Notes: generated from the sequence alone by a model not told the origin. A DNA stretch of 64,000 nucleotides from Pseudomonadota bacterium (GCA_021793155.1 JAJYTF010000011.1:1-64000); one strand, 5' to 3'. Numbered from the stretch's first letter, positions 34,933 to 44,607 are shown. Translations and numbers: made by a program.

Positions 34933-35516
34933 TCGGAAGGCCGGACGAAAGCGGCCGGATCGGCCTTGATGCGGCGCAGATTCAAAAGGCCGGTCTCCAC
35001 CGGGATTTCCCGCCCCTGGAACGCCACCTGGCCCTTGGCTTTCATCAGGATGCCATCGCGGGTAAACCACATCTGGCCGGCAAAGCTGCCGGCCTGTCCC
35101 GCCGCTGCGGTGACGTCGTAACGGGTGGTCTGTTCGCCGGCGATTACGTCGCGACCCGACGGCTTGCGATCCAGGACCACCCCGTCAAAACCGCCGATCA
35201 GCCCAGCCAGCGCCTGGAAACTGGTGCTGACATACCATTTCCGCTCGGGCCACATCATCGTCGCCTCGTCGATATCGCGGCGAAGCAGCAAGGTTTGATG
35301 CCCGCCGGAGGTACTGAATTCCCGCCGCTCGCGTCCCGGTGCATGAATCACTTCACCGTGGAACGTGCCGTTACTGGAGTTCAAGTAATAATTCGCAGTA
35401 TAATCAACCTTGGCGTCCAGCAACTCGGCGGCGGTAGCCGGAACGGCATGGGCCGGCAAGGATGCGGACAAGGTCAGAACGACCGCGGCGGCGACGGCAA
35501 GAAGCGAACGGAACAC
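34887..35516 (-). CDS. secreted protein of unknown function
   Basis: A 209-residue protein with a clear signal peptide (FRSLLAVAAAVVLTLSASLPAHAVPA). The mature part looks beta-rich, with DYTANYYLNSSNGTFHGEV, WPERKWYVSTSFQALAGLIGG and GQMWFTRDGILMKAKGQV. It resembles LolA-like or DUF4412-type periplasmic proteins in style, but I do not recognise it. GTG at 35516 is preferred because GGAGG lies six bases upstream and the signal peptide follows directly. The 3' end overlaps the GT87 gene on the other strand by 46 bases. Confidence 0.78.
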   Translation of the reverse strand: MFRSLLAVAAAVVLTLSASLPAHAVPATAAELLDAKVDYTANYYLNSSNGTFHGEVIHAPGRERREFSTSGGHQTLLLRRDIDEATMMWPERKWYVSTSFQALAGLIGGFDGVVLDRKPSGRDVIAGEQTTRYDVTAAAGQAGSFAGQMWFTRDGILMKAKGQVAFQGREIPVETGLLNLRRIKADPAAFVRPSDYKGLPLDISKLGLR

Positions 35517-35578
35517 GGCATCCCTCCTTTGGCACAGGCACTGAATATGCGACAATTATGGCGGAATCGGGAAGGAAC

Positions 35579-37705
35579 ATGACGACGATGCCGCCCGAAT
35601 TTCCCGACCTGCCGACAGCCATCTCTGCCGCCCCAGAACGTGAACTGCGTCGGGTCAACCGCGCACTGGAAACGTTGACTCGCGCAACCGAGGCGCTGAT
35701 CCGCGCCACCGACGAACAGCAGTTGCTGAACGATATCTGCCGCATCATCGTCGAAGTGGGCGGCTACGTGTTCGCCTGGGTGGGCTATGCGCAGCACGAC
35801 GACGAGCGCTCGATCTGGCCGGTCGCCCGCTATGGTGCCGAGGCCGGGTATCTGGCCCAGGCGCGCATCGGCTGGGGCGAGGACGAACGGGGCCGCGGAC
35901 CGGCCGGCGAAGCCATCCGCACCGGCCTTCCGCAAGTGGCCTATCCCTCCGACCCCTCCTTCGCCCCGTGGCGCGCCGCGGCGCTGGAACGCGGGTACCG
36001 GGTAACCGTGGCGCTGCCGTTGCGGGTCGAGGGGCAGGTGATCGGGATGATCAACCTTTACGCGCCAGACCCCATCATCCCGCTCGATCCCGACGAACTG
36101 AGCCTGATGGCCAATCTGGCGCAGAACGTCGCCTATGGCATCGGCATGCAGCGCATCCAGTTTGAACGCCGCCGCGCCGAACGCGAACTCAAGGAATCGG
36201 AAGGCCGCTACCGCTCGCTGGTGGAACTGTCGCCCGACGCCATCCTGGTGCACACCCAGGGCATCATCATCTTTTCCAATTCGGCGGCCGACCACCTGTT
36301 CCGCGCCACCCCCACCATGCCGCTGGTGGGCAAGCGCATGCTCGATCTGATCCAGACCGAGGATCCCTCCGACTACGCGGACTTGAGTGCCGACGAGGTG
36401 CCGGCGGGAGTGGTCGAGGAACGGTTGTCGCGGCTGGACGGCAGCTTCTTCGTCGCTGAGGTGACGGCTGCCCCGGTGGTCTTCCATGGCGTACATGCCC
36501 GCCAGGTGGTGATTCGCGATATCACCGAGCGCAAGCAGGTCCAGGAGCAGCTGGTGCAGACGGCGAAGCTGGCCACCCTGGGTGAGATGGCGGCAGGCAT
36601 GGCGCACGAGCTCAGCCAGCCGATCAACATCATCCGCATGGCGGCCGAGGGCGCCCTGCTGATGATCGAACGGGGCAAGGCCAGCCAGGACTACCAGGTC
36701 AAGCAGTTCTCGCTGATGGCCGGACAGGCCGGCCGCATGGCCGAGATCATCGACCACATCCGTATCTTCAGCCGCAAGGATGCCGGCGAGGTCACGGTGT
36801 TCGATGCCCGCAACTCGGCGCGGCTTGCCGCCGAACTGATGGCCTCGCAGATGAAATCGGCCGAGATCGACATGGTGGTGCGACTGCCCAACCGACCCTG
36901 CCCGGTCCTGGGTCGGCCCGTGCAGCTGGAGCAGGTGATCATCAATCTGCTGGCCAATGCCCATGACGCGATCCTGGCCGCGCGCAAGGCGGCCGGACGG
37001 GGCGGCCCGGGGCAGGTGGTGATGGAGGCGTCGCTACTGGGCGGCAGTTCGGTCCGAATCACCGTGGCCGACAGCGGCACCGGCATCAATCCGAACCACC
37101 TGGACCGCATTTTCGAGCCGTTCTTCACCACCAAGGAAGTGGGCAGCGGCACGGGCCTGGGATTGTCGGTCAGCTTCGGCATCATCTCGGCCATGGGCGG
37201 GCGCCTGGAAGCGCGTAACCTCCGCCCCGCCGGCGCCGAATTCCTGATCACCCTGCGCCTGGCCGAGGAGATCAACTCCAATTCCGAGAGCGACGCCGCC
37301 GACGAGGCCGATGAACGCCAGGCGGAAACTTCGTCGCCGGGCCACCATGTGCTGGTGGTCGACGACGAGCGCCATGCCGTCGACACCATGACCGCCTATC
37401 TGGCGGAATTGGGCTATCGGGTCAGCCGGGCGCGCAGCGGCAATGCCGCCTTCACCCTGTTCCGGCGCGACCCGGCGGACATCGTGGTGACCGACGTGCG
37501 AATGCCCGATGGCGACGGCGAACAATTGCTCAGCAGGCTTCGCCAGCTTGCCCCCGCCCTGCCGGTGGTGGTGGTGACCGGGCATATGGGCGCCACCGAC
37601 CAATTCGAAGACGATGCGGCAGCCCATCGCCTGGCCGTACTCAAGAAGCCGATCAGTCTTGCAACTTTGGCCGAAACCATTGAGCGCTTGTTGCGAAAAG
37701 GTTGA
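35579..37705 (+). CDS. GAF-PAS hybrid histidine kinase with receiver domain
   Basis: A 708-residue soluble kinase. A GAF domain (about 35-190, with YVFAWVGYAQHDDERSIWPV and VALPLRVEGQVIGMINLYAP) is followed by a PAS domain (ESEGRYRSLVELSPDAILVH), a HisKA domain with H343 in GMAHELSQPINII, a GHKL ATPase (NLLANAHDAI, DSGTGI, GTGLGLSVSFGI) and a receiver with D639 in VVTDVRMPDG. There is no membrane helix. ATG at 35579 has GGGAAGGA just upstream. The LuxR-type response regulator 75 bases downstream is the likely partner. Confidence 0.9.
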   Translation: MTTMPPEFPDLPTAISAAPERELRRVNRALETLTRATEALIRATDEQQLLNDICRIIVEVGGYVFAWVGYAQHDDERSIWPVARYGAEAGYLAQARIGWGEDERGRGPAGEAIRTGLPQVAYPSDPSFAPWRAAALERGYRVTVALPLRVEGQVIGMINLYAPDPIIPLDPDELSLMANLAQNVAYGIGMQRIQFERRRAERELKESEGRYRSLVELSPDAILVHTQGIIIFSNSAADHLFRATPTMPLVGKRMLDLIQTEDPSDYADLSADEVPAGVVEERLSRLDGSFFVAEVTAAPVVFHGVHARQVVIRDITERKQVQEQLVQTAKLATLGEMAAGMAHELSQPINIIRMAAEGALLMIERGKASQDYQVKQFSLMAGQAGRMAEIIDHIRIFSRKDAGEVTVFDARNSARLAAELMASQMKSAEIDMVVRLPNRPCPVLGRPVQLEQVIINLLANAHDAILAARKAAGRGGPGQVVMEASLLGGSSVRITVADSGTGINPNHLDRIFEPFFTTKEVGSGTGLGLSVSFGIISAMGGRLEARNLRPAGAEFLITLRLAEEINSNSESDAADEADERQAETSSPGHHVLVVDDERHAVDTMTAYLAELGYRVSRARSGNAAFTLFRRDPADIVVTDVRMPDGDGEQLLSRLRQLAPALPVVVVTGHMGATDQFEDDAAAHRLAVLKKPISLATLAETIERLLRKG

Positions 37706-37780
37706 AGGTTTTCCATATCCGTGGTGGTGCTTCTTTTGTATAGTACCGGTGACGATGGAAGGGCGCAGGGAGAATAGGGC

Positions 37781-38425
37781 ATGCACATCCTGGTGGCTGA
37801 TGACCACAATTTGGTGAGGGATGGCCTCAAGCCTTTTCTTTTCGAATTGGATGCCGATGCCACCATTATCGACGCCTCCAATTTCGACGAGGCGTTGAAC
37901 GCGGCCAAAAGCGTGCCCAAGCTGGACTTGGTCCTGCTTGATCTCAAGATGCCGGGAATGTCCGGCTTGGCCGGCGTCGAGCAGATGCGCCGACTGCATC
38001 CGAACGTGCCGGTGGTGATCCTGTCGGGCCATGTGGAACGGGAAGAAGTCCTGGCCGCCGTGCGTGCCGGTGCCGCCGGATATATCCCCAAAACCATCAG
38101 CGGCAGCGCCCTGATCAATGCATTGCGCCTGGTCCTTGCCGGCGAATCCTATCTGCCGCCCAGCATACTGCTGGAGAGCGCGCCGTCCGAGCGCAAGCCG
38201 GCAGCATCTCCCCTGGCGACCCTGTCGGTCCGCGAACGCGAGATCCTCGGCTATCTGATCGAAGGACAGACCAACAAGGAAATCGCGCGCCGCCTGGACC
38301 TGCAAGAAATCACCATCAAGATTCACCTGCGCAACGTCTACCGCAAGATCGGCGCGGTCAACCGCGCCCAGGCGGTGCGCATCGCCCTGTCCTCCGGCTG
38401 GCCGATGACGATGATCACGTCGTAA
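37781..38425 (+). CDS. LuxR/NarL-type response regulator
   Basis: A 214-residue regulator: a receiver domain with D7-D8 and phospho-acceptor D54 (LLDLKMPGMSG), and a C-terminal LuxR helix-turn-helix (LSVREREILGYLIEGQTNKE, IARRLDLQEITIKIHLRNVY, residues about 148-208). It follows the GAF-PAS kinase and precedes the pilus-associated genes by about 250 bases, so it might regulate them; that is inference. Confidence 0.92.
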   Translation: MHILVADDHNLVRDGLKPFLFELDADATIIDASNFDEALNAAKSVPKLDLVLLDLKMPGMSGLAGVEQMRRLHPNVPVVILSGHVEREEVLAAVRAGAAGYIPKTISGSALINALRLVLAGESYLPPSILLESAPSERKPAASPLATLSVREREILGYLIEGQTNKEIARRLDLQEITIKIHLRNVYRKIGAVNRAQAVRIALSSGWPMTMITS

Positions 38426-38678
38426 CCCCCAGCCCATCCCCCTCACGAATTCAGCTGAACCACCCAGCCCGTTTGAGGTAGGTTGTACCTGGGACAAAAG
38501 CCCAGGCACGAAACGATTGTCATCCGGAACGAATGAGAGATATCTCGCTGAAACCAACGAGATTCTTCCTCCCATCGGTCGAAAGGCGTGGCAGCCGACC
38601 GGGCGGGCGCAAAAAGGCTCATGGGTCGGTCCGGCCGATGGGGTGCGGACTTCTGGCGATAAGGGGGACTGGACGCCG

Positions 38679-39392
38679 ATGCACAAGAATTCCTTTTTGA
38701 AGGGCGCAATGCTTGGTCTTGTTTCCGCCGGGCTGGTCGCCGCCGGCGCGTGGGCGGCCGCGGTGCCGGGATCAAGCAGCGGCGCCTCGTCCAGTTCGGG
38801 CAGCGGCAGCAGCTCGTCGAGCTCCGGAAGCAGCGGCGGTTCATCGAGTTCCGGCGGCAGCACCTCGTCAAGTTCCGGCGGCAGCACCTCGTCAAGTTCC
38901 GGTGGTGGCAACTCGTCGAGCTCTGGCAGCGGCAACAATTCCGGCAACATAACGACCTGTGAAGGCTTTTTTGCCGACAACATTCGAAAAATCACCGATT
39001 GGGGCAAGTTCAGCTACAACTGGAACGTGCTTTCCGCCACGTCAAAGCTGATAAGACTCAGCATTACGGTTAATCGCGATATTGGCCAGAGAACATTTCC
39101 AGGGTTCAATTGCGGAATTTGTTACAATGGGACCATTTATCCCATCGGGGCCAGGATGGAGAATTTCGGTTTCGACAGGGATGGATTTGACAACAACAGG
39201 CGGACTTGCGACGGGCGTTACCAAGGCGGACAAGGTGGCGACAACGGCTGGCACAATGGCGACGGCAACGGTGACGGCGGCAACAACGGCTGGAACAACG
39301 GCGGCGGTAACGGTAACGGTGACGGCGGCAACAACGGCTGGCACAACGGCGACGGCAACGGTGACGGCGAGCACCATTCGGATGACCACTGA
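38679..39392 (+). CDS. secreted Ser/Gly-rich protein with Asn/Gly/Asp-rich tail
   Basis: A 237-residue exported protein. A signal peptide (AMLGLVSAGLVAAGAWAAA) is followed by a Ser/Gly linker of about 60 residues with a 10-residue repeat (SSSGGSTSSS type), a small domain of about 80 residues (CEGFFADNIRK, LIRLSITVNRDIGQRTFPGF, NCGICYNGTIYPIG) and a tail of GDGNGDGGNNGW-type repeats ending EHHSDDH. The middle domain resembles part of the secreted protein at 41776. ATG at 38679 has AGGGGGA about ten bases upstream. Possibly calcium-binding through the Asp/Asn/Gly tail; no homologue recognised. Confidence 0.75.
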   Translation: MHKNSFLKGAMLGLVSAGLVAAGAWAAAVPGSSSGASSSSGSGSSSSSSGSSGGSSSSGGSTSSSSGGSTSSSSGGGNSSSSGSGNNSGNITTCEGFFADNIRKITDWGKFSYNWNVLSATSKLIRLSITVNRDIGQRTFPGFNCGICYNGTIYPIGARMENFGFDRDGFDNNRRTCDGRYQGGQGGDNGWHNGDGNGDGGNNGWNNGGGNGNGDGGNNGWHNGDGNGDGEHHSDDH

Positions 39393-39460
39393 GGCGGATC
39401 GCCATCCTGTTCGCCCTGCCTAAGCAGCCCTGCCCCCCCCTGAAACGCATCGCCTCCGCC

Positions 39461-41779
39461 ATGGCGCCATGGCGGCGGCGGAATGCCGACAGCCAGCGCG
39501 GGGCGGCATTGCTGCTGACGGTTCTTGTCCTTCTGCTGGTCGGCTTGATGGTGATCGCCGGCATGCGATACGAAGGCTCGAAAGTCGGCCTGTCCCGCCA
39601 ACAATCGGTAGCGAAGCAGACGACACAGGTCATCCAGCGGGCGCTTTGGCAATTCGTCGCGCGGAACTATCGATTGCCCTGCCCGGCCGATCCCACCGCG
39701 GGAAACGGCAACGAAGCCCCAGTCGGTGGCGGAGCCTGTACATTTCCCAATGGAACGACCTATGGCGTCGTCCCCTGGCACACCCTGGAACTCCAGCAAA
39801 GCGACGCCTTGGATCCGTGGGGGCATCAAGTCGGCTATGCGGTTAGCGGGCAAGGCGCCGGACCGGTCCTGCTTACCAATCCGTCCACCCCCTCGAACCC
39901 AGGACCATTGCAGATCCAGATTCCGACGCCAGGAACAGATTCCATCTGTGTCGGTCCGTGCTCGTCGTTTTCCAATCTCAATGCCTATGTCCTCATAAGT
40001 TTCGGTCCCGACGGAGCCGGAGCTTATACCGCGGCCGGCAAACAGATCCCGGCCGCCGCCGGCACCACGGAGTATCCCAATTCCCAGGTGGCAGCGTTCC
40101 AGATGAACTCGCCACAGCCCTTCGTTTCCGGCCCGTACAACAACGGCACGCCGAACCATGCCAACCTGTTTGATGACTGGCTGATCTACCAGACCAGCGA
40201 ACAGGTCTGCGAAAGTGTGAACTTCAACGAACAGCCGGTCGCCAGCTGGAAAAGCGCCTGCACACCCCTTACTGTAGGCCCGGCGCTGGCCGGCGACAAC
40301 ACGGCCGATCTGCTCAACACCTTGGCAGGCGGTCCGGTCCAGGGCTATCAGGGCGACTACATTACCGCCGGATCGGCCGCCAATTCGCTGGCAATCGCCC
40401 AGGCGGGCAATGGCGGCACCTCCGGCACCGTTTGCGGGTCCGGCGTGTGCTCGAACGCCAACGGTACATTGGCACTGTTGGGTAATGTCGGAACCATTTC
40501 CCTGACCGGCGCCAACGGCGCAAGCCTCGCCATCAGCACCGGCAACCCCAATATCAACGGGCTGAATGGAGACTGGATCGGGGCCAACAATCCCAATTCC
40601 TGCACACAGTGCCCCTACGCGAATATAAATCCCGGCTATCTGGTTCCCGGGCAGGTTCTGACTTACACGTTCACCAACTCGTACACCAGCTTTGCTTTCG
40701 TCGATTACCTGGTGAACGGCGGCATGGCCGTGCAGGTTACCGGGCTGGCCGGACCAAGCGCCACCGACCCCAGCACCGTCACCGTCGGGACCCTGACCAT
40801 CACCAATGGTCCCTATACCGACAACACTCACGCCGCACTCACCTCCAATGCGGCCTGCCTCGGCCCGGCAGGGCAGCCCTTTGCCACCGTACCGGTCCCC
40901 TGGCTGCAGAGTCTGCTCCCGCCGGGCACGACCGCCATTCCGAACAATCCAAACCCATACACGTCGAATACCTATCCCCCGCCGCAATACGCCCAGCAGT
41001 GGCCAACCGTCACCTTCGGCGATTCGCTAAGTAACTACAGCGGGGAGTTCGACTATCAATTTGCCAGCCGCAAGTTCCTAGATAGTTATGGCAATCCGCT
41101 GCCGTTCAACATTTTACAATTTCAGCTGCTCCCCTATTACGATTCCACGGGCGCCGCAGATGATACGCCGCCCTACAAGTATGGGATGCTGTTCGAAGGG
41201 GTGAAGGCCTGCCCGACATTCCCCGCCAATACCGTCACCATCGGAGGCACCGTTACCGGCCAGGATGTCATTAGCCTCACTTTCACCAATCCGGGCCTGA
41301 CCGGGTTCCCGCTCACCAAGACGTATCCGGTCCAGACAGGCGACACGCCCACCAGCATCGCGAGCGCACTGGTCAGCCTGATCAACACCGATGCGACCCT
41401 GCGGGCCGCTTCGATCTCGGCCGACAATGTGGTGGCGACCACCAATGCCGGATTGACCACCGATAATTTCGGCCCCCAGATCAACATCGTCAGCGAGGGG
41501 AATGTCGCGCTGGGATCGAAGACGGTCCTTTCGGCGAGCGTTACCCGCAACGGCGGCGGACAGGGGACGGAGACCATTGGCTTCAGCCCGGCCAATGCCA
41601 CCCTCGGCACATCGCCGGGCGCCTTCATCTGCGATATGCGCGGCTACGGCCCGGCGCCCACCTACACCACGCCGTCCACTCCGCCCTACAGCACCTATCC
41701 CCCGGGCGACGAATGGTGGAATCCGCCAGTCAAAGCGACGATGGACTGCAGCCTCCAAAACAATCTCAATCTCAAATGA
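39461..41779 (+). CDS. giant minor-pilin/pseudopilin-like protein
   Basis: A 772-residue protein with one N-terminal hydrophobic helix after a short charged leader: SQRG then AALLLTVLVLLLVGLMVIAG. It resembles PilX or GspK in lacking the Glu5 of major pilins, which suits a tip or initiating subunit. Residues about 68-260 carry RLPCPADPTAGNG, VVPWHTLEL, DPWGHQVGYAV, AYVLISFGPDGAGAY and FDDWLIY, shared with the prepilin at 43651. The remaining 500 residues are Thr/Asn/Pro-rich and may form an adhesive region. Ribosome site unclear. The stop overlaps the next start. Confidence 0.78.
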   Translation: MAPWRRRNADSQRGAALLLTVLVLLLVGLMVIAGMRYEGSKVGLSRQQSVAKQTTQVIQRALWQFVARNYRLPCPADPTAGNGNEAPVGGGACTFPNGTTYGVVPWHTLELQQSDALDPWGHQVGYAVSGQGAGPVLLTNPSTPSNPGPLQIQIPTPGTDSICVGPCSSFSNLNAYVLISFGPDGAGAYTAAGKQIPAAAGTTEYPNSQVAAFQMNSPQPFVSGPYNNGTPNHANLFDDWLIYQTSEQVCESVNFNEQPVASWKSACTPLTVGPALAGDNTADLLNTLAGGPVQGYQGDYITAGSAANSLAIAQAGNGGTSGTVCGSGVCSNANGTLALLGNVGTISLTGANGASLAISTGNPNINGLNGDWIGANNPNSCTQCPYANINPGYLVPGQVLTYTFTNSYTSFAFVDYLVNGGMAVQVTGLAGPSATDPSTVTVGTLTITNGPYTDNTHAALTSNAACLGPAGQPFATVPVPWLQSLLPPGTTAIPNNPNPYTSNTYPPPQYAQQWPTVTFGDSLSNYSGEFDYQFASRKFLDSYGNPLPFNILQFQLLPYYDSTGAADDTPPYKYGMLFEGVKACPTFPANTVTIGGTVTGQDVISLTFTNPGLTGFPLTKTYPVQTGDTPTSIASALVSLINTDATLRAASISADNVVATTNAGLTTDNFGPQINIVSEGNVALGSKTVLSASVTRNGGGQGTETIGFSPANATLGTSPGAFICDMRGYGPAPTYTTPSTPPYSTYPPGDEWWNPPVKATMDCSLQNNLNLK

Positions 41780-42126
41780 TGAAACGACACCTTGCCGCGC
41801 CGCTGCTGGTGATCTCGCTGGCCTCCCTGGGGGGGCCCGAGGCATTGGCCATGCCGGTCGACCTGGCCAATGCCTGCGGCGCCCTTCACATCGCCGAGAT
41901 CCGGCCCCTCATCGCGGCGCCGAGGGCCGTCATGAGCTATCGTTGGTGGCTCGACTCAGTGACCAACCGCGTCGTAAGCGTCAGCCTGCTGGTCACCACG
42001 GCCATCGGGCAACGGCGATATGACGGCTTCTCCTGTCACTTCAGGAGCGATGGCTCCCTGGGGCCGGGCCGGGCCTCCGGCTCGGGCGACGGTGGGGAGG
42101 ACGACCACTCCGGCGACAACCATTGA
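41776..42126 (+). CDS. small secreted protein with acidic/His tail
   Basis: A 116-residue protein with a signal peptide (MMKRHLAAPLLVISLASLGG, cleaved near ALA-MPV). The mature domain contains two Cys and VVSVSLLVTTAIGQRRYDGF followed by SCHFRSDGSLGP, matching the protein at 38679 in the IGQR--GF-C----G---P pattern. The tail ends GGEDDHSGDNH. The ATGA overlap with the upstream minor pilin indicates coupled translation. The last 91 bases overlap a convergent gene. Function unknown. Confidence 0.72.
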   Translation: MMKRHLAAPLLVISLASLGGPEALAMPVDLANACGALHIAEIRPLIAAPRAVMSYRWWLDSVTNRVVSVSLLVTTAIGQRRYDGFSCHFRSDGSLGPGRASGSGDGGEDDHSGDNH

Positions 42127-43400
42127 GCGATGGGTGGCCGGTAGGCAAGAGGCGACAGCAATGGAACGAGCCGGAGGAACCGTAACATCCCATGCCGGTC
42201 GATCCATAGCGCGTATTGCACATAAAGCGGGTCGCGCGACAGGTGCCGTTCCTCGGTCTTGGCGCGCATCAAATATACGAAATTTAGCGCCACCAGCAAC
42301 AGGCAGTGATTGAGCACTTCGCCTGCCGTTCCTTGCGTGACGAACGGAACCGAAATCATCCACCATGACAGATTCTTCGTCAAATAGGCGGGGTGTTTGG
42401 TCCAACGGTAGGGACCATTGGTAATGATCCCCCGATGGCTCAGGTTCGAGAACCGGGCCCCGAAGATCACGGTCGCCCAGACATAGAGCCCGGTCAGCAG
42501 CAGAATCAGGCTGCCCCACAGCGCATAAAGGACCGGCGAGTTCCACAGCCAGACACCCCATGTGTAACCAGTCCCATAGTTCAGATAGGCGCTTCCGAAC
42601 ACCGACCAGAACGGCTGATAGCAGATGAGGGCAACCATCCAACCGAGCGCGTTTGGCTCAGCCGAACGGAAATGCGTATCGGTAATTCGCAATGACAGAA
42701 GATAGCCCATCGATACCAGGCCGACATCGATGAAATACAAACTTGAAAATATCAGATCGAATGACTCCCTAAAATTACCGAACACATTTACATTAAACGA
42801 TGATATTTTGTCTATATCATTACACATTGCCGCAAACATCAATGGCAGAAAATAGCCCTTGATCAACCAACCAAGGAGATGCTGACGGATGATCGTTCCA
42901 TCGACCACATTCCACTGAAAAAGCGCCAGCTTTGCCATATGCCAATAGCCGTCATGGGGATGAACCATCTTCCGGTCAATAAAAAGGAAATATGGAACTG
43001 CCGCCACCAGCCAAAATGGCAAAATGAGCTGCAGCAGCCGATAATACCTGTCGTAAAAATTTCCGTGGTATTCAGGAAACAGCCAATACAGAGATCCTAT
43101 CAGGCACAACGTGACTATCAAGCCGAAGAGCTTCTGAATGGCTCTACTCCACGAGGGAGAGTCCTGAGCGAAGTCGATGCCGGTTGATGGCCGCAGGTGA
43201 ACTTTTTGCCAAAATATGTCGGCAAGGCTGATGACTGCCGCGGTCGATGCCATCACGAGAATGGCTGACTTTACCGCGTCTCCCCCGAAGGGGTGGAAAA
43301 GCGCCAGCAACACAGTTGTTGACAGAAATGTGCCGACACCCAATGCCGCAACGCCACCATGGGTTGCGGAGCGAACGAGTTGTTGCTTTTCCATATCCAT
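42036..43400 (-). CDS. membrane methyltransferase of the isoprenylcysteine carboxyl/phospholipid type
   Basis: A protein of about 454 residues with around ten membrane helices. The C-terminal third holds the ICMT/PEMT signature: SHRGIITNGPYRWTKHPAYL, then a helix pair and NFVYLMRAKTEERHLSRDPL. Family members methylate lipids or C-terminal carboxylates using SAM at the membrane. The first ~250 residues are extra helices without a recognised family. ATG at 43400 is the most sensible start; no strong ribosome site is seen. The coding end overlaps the convergent small secreted gene by 91 bases, encoding a Pro/Ser/Glu-rich tail. Confidence 0.78.
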   Translation of the reverse strand: MDMEKQQLVRSATHGGVAALGVGTFLSTTVLLALFHPFGGDAVKSAILVMASTAAVISLADIFWQKVHLRPSTGIDFAQDSPSWSRAIQKLFGLIVTLCLIGSLYWLFPEYHGNFYDRYYRLLQLILPFWLVAAVPYFLFIDRKMVHPHDGYWHMAKLALFQWNVVDGTIIRQHLLGWLIKGYFLPLMFAAMCNDIDKISSFNVNVFGNFRESFDLIFSSLYFIDVGLVSMGYLLSLRITDTHFRSAEPNALGWMVALICYQPFWSVFGSAYLNYGTGYTWGVWLWNSPVLYALWGSLILLLTGLYVWATVIFGARFSNLSHRGIITNGPYRWTKHPAYLTKNLSWWMISVPFVTQGTAGEVLNHCLLLVALNFVYLMRAKTEERHLSRDPLYVQYALWIDRHGMLRFLRLVPLLSPLAYRPPIAQWLSPEWSSSPPSPEPEARPGPREPSLLK

Positions 43401-43650
43401 GACCAGGAAGTCCCGAAACCGGCCTCGGCATGTGGCAATTGGGGCATGGCCCCGGGCCTCTTTTCCCACCTGCGACAGCTGTTCTTTTGCCTTCCGGCGA
43501 ATCAAAAACTAGACCATTTTGTGCATTGGAACGTATAAATTTCTCAATTCGCCATGAAACCATCCTGGGAAGCAGCAGCGACTTCATTAGCCTTTGCGGA
43601 ATGATATGCTGTCTGCCTTTTTTCAGGGGGCGGGGGAAACCGGTAGAACC

Positions 43651-44607
43651 ATGACGAACCAGCGTGGCTTCACCCTTATCGAAATGGCTTTTGTATTGGC
43701 CATTATTGGGTTGCTCCTCGGCGGGGGCATCGTCGCCCTAGGACCGCTGCTCTACAAAGCTCGCGTCACCCAGACCAATACCGCCCTCGACCAGATCGAG
43801 AGCGCCCTGGTCCTGTTCGCCATCCAGAACAACCGCCTGCCCTGCCCGGCCGACGGCAGCCTCACCAATACCAGCGCCAATTACGGGTTGGAAAACGGCG
43901 GAGGCGCCCCCCCCACCAACAAAGCCTCCTGCGGAGTCGCCCTGGCCAATTCGATCATTCCCTGGAAGACACTGGGCCTCGACGAACAATATTCGGTGGA
44001 TGGCTGGGGAAACCGGATTTCCTATTTCCCGGCCAATGGCGCCATCGCCGGGGTGAACACCCTGGTCGATGACAGCACGGGCCCCACAAAGGCCTGCGCA
44101 GCCGACGCCACCGGCAACACCTGCACCTTATGCCTGTCGCGCGACGTGACCACGGCGACGCGTGCGACCCTCTGCGACATCTTCACCCAAAGCATTGTTC
44201 CGTCCTACCCCTACGCCAACTACATCGCCGTCTACGCCACGGGGATCAATGCTTACGGAACGGAACTCACCAAACCGCAAGGCGTTGCCGCGCCCGCGAC
44301 GTCCACCGACGCGGCCGGCGATGGCGGACGCGCCGCCTATGTCCTGGTCAGCCACGGGCCAAGCGGCTGGTACGGATGGAACAAAGCCGGCCATCAGATC
44401 GCCGCTCCGCCCCCGGCCCGCACCTTCAAGGCCTACAACGACAATGGCAGCGCAGGGGCTGCCGGCTCACTCGGCTTCGTCCAGGGAACGCCCATCGGCA
44501 CCGCGCAGGACAATGGCAACGCCAACTACTTCGACGACATCGTCCGCTGGCGCTCGCCGGCTTTCATCATCCAGCTTTGCGGGTCGGGGGCATGTGGAAA
44601 TCCGTAG
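43651..44607 (+). CDS. type IV prepilin-like protein
   Basis: A 318-residue protein with the leader MTNQRG and a canonical prepilin helix GFTLIEMAFVLAIIGLLLGG including Glu5, so it should be cut by the prepilin peptidase encoded at 61148. The globular part has RLPCPADGS, SIIPWKTLGL, VDGWGNRISY, AAYVLVSHGPSGWYGW, AGHQI and YFDDIVRW, shared with the 772-residue protein at 39461. Six or more cysteines suggest disulphides. ATG at 43651 gives a normal short leader; ATG at 43606 is an alternative. It overlaps the next gene by 16 bases. Confidence 0.85.
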   Translation: MTNQRGFTLIEMAFVLAIIGLLLGGGIVALGPLLYKARVTQTNTALDQIESALVLFAIQNNRLPCPADGSLTNTSANYGLENGGGAPPTNKASCGVALANSIIPWKTLGLDEQYSVDGWGNRISYFPANGAIAGVNTLVDDSTGPTKACAADATGNTCTLCLSRDVTTATRATLCDIFTQSIVPSYPYANYIAVYATGINAYGTELTKPQGVAAPATSTDAAGDGGRAAYVLVSHGPSGWYGWNKAGHQIAAPPPARTFKAYNDNGSAGAAGSLGFVQGTPIGTAQDNGNANYFDDIVRWRSPAFIIQLCGSGACGNP

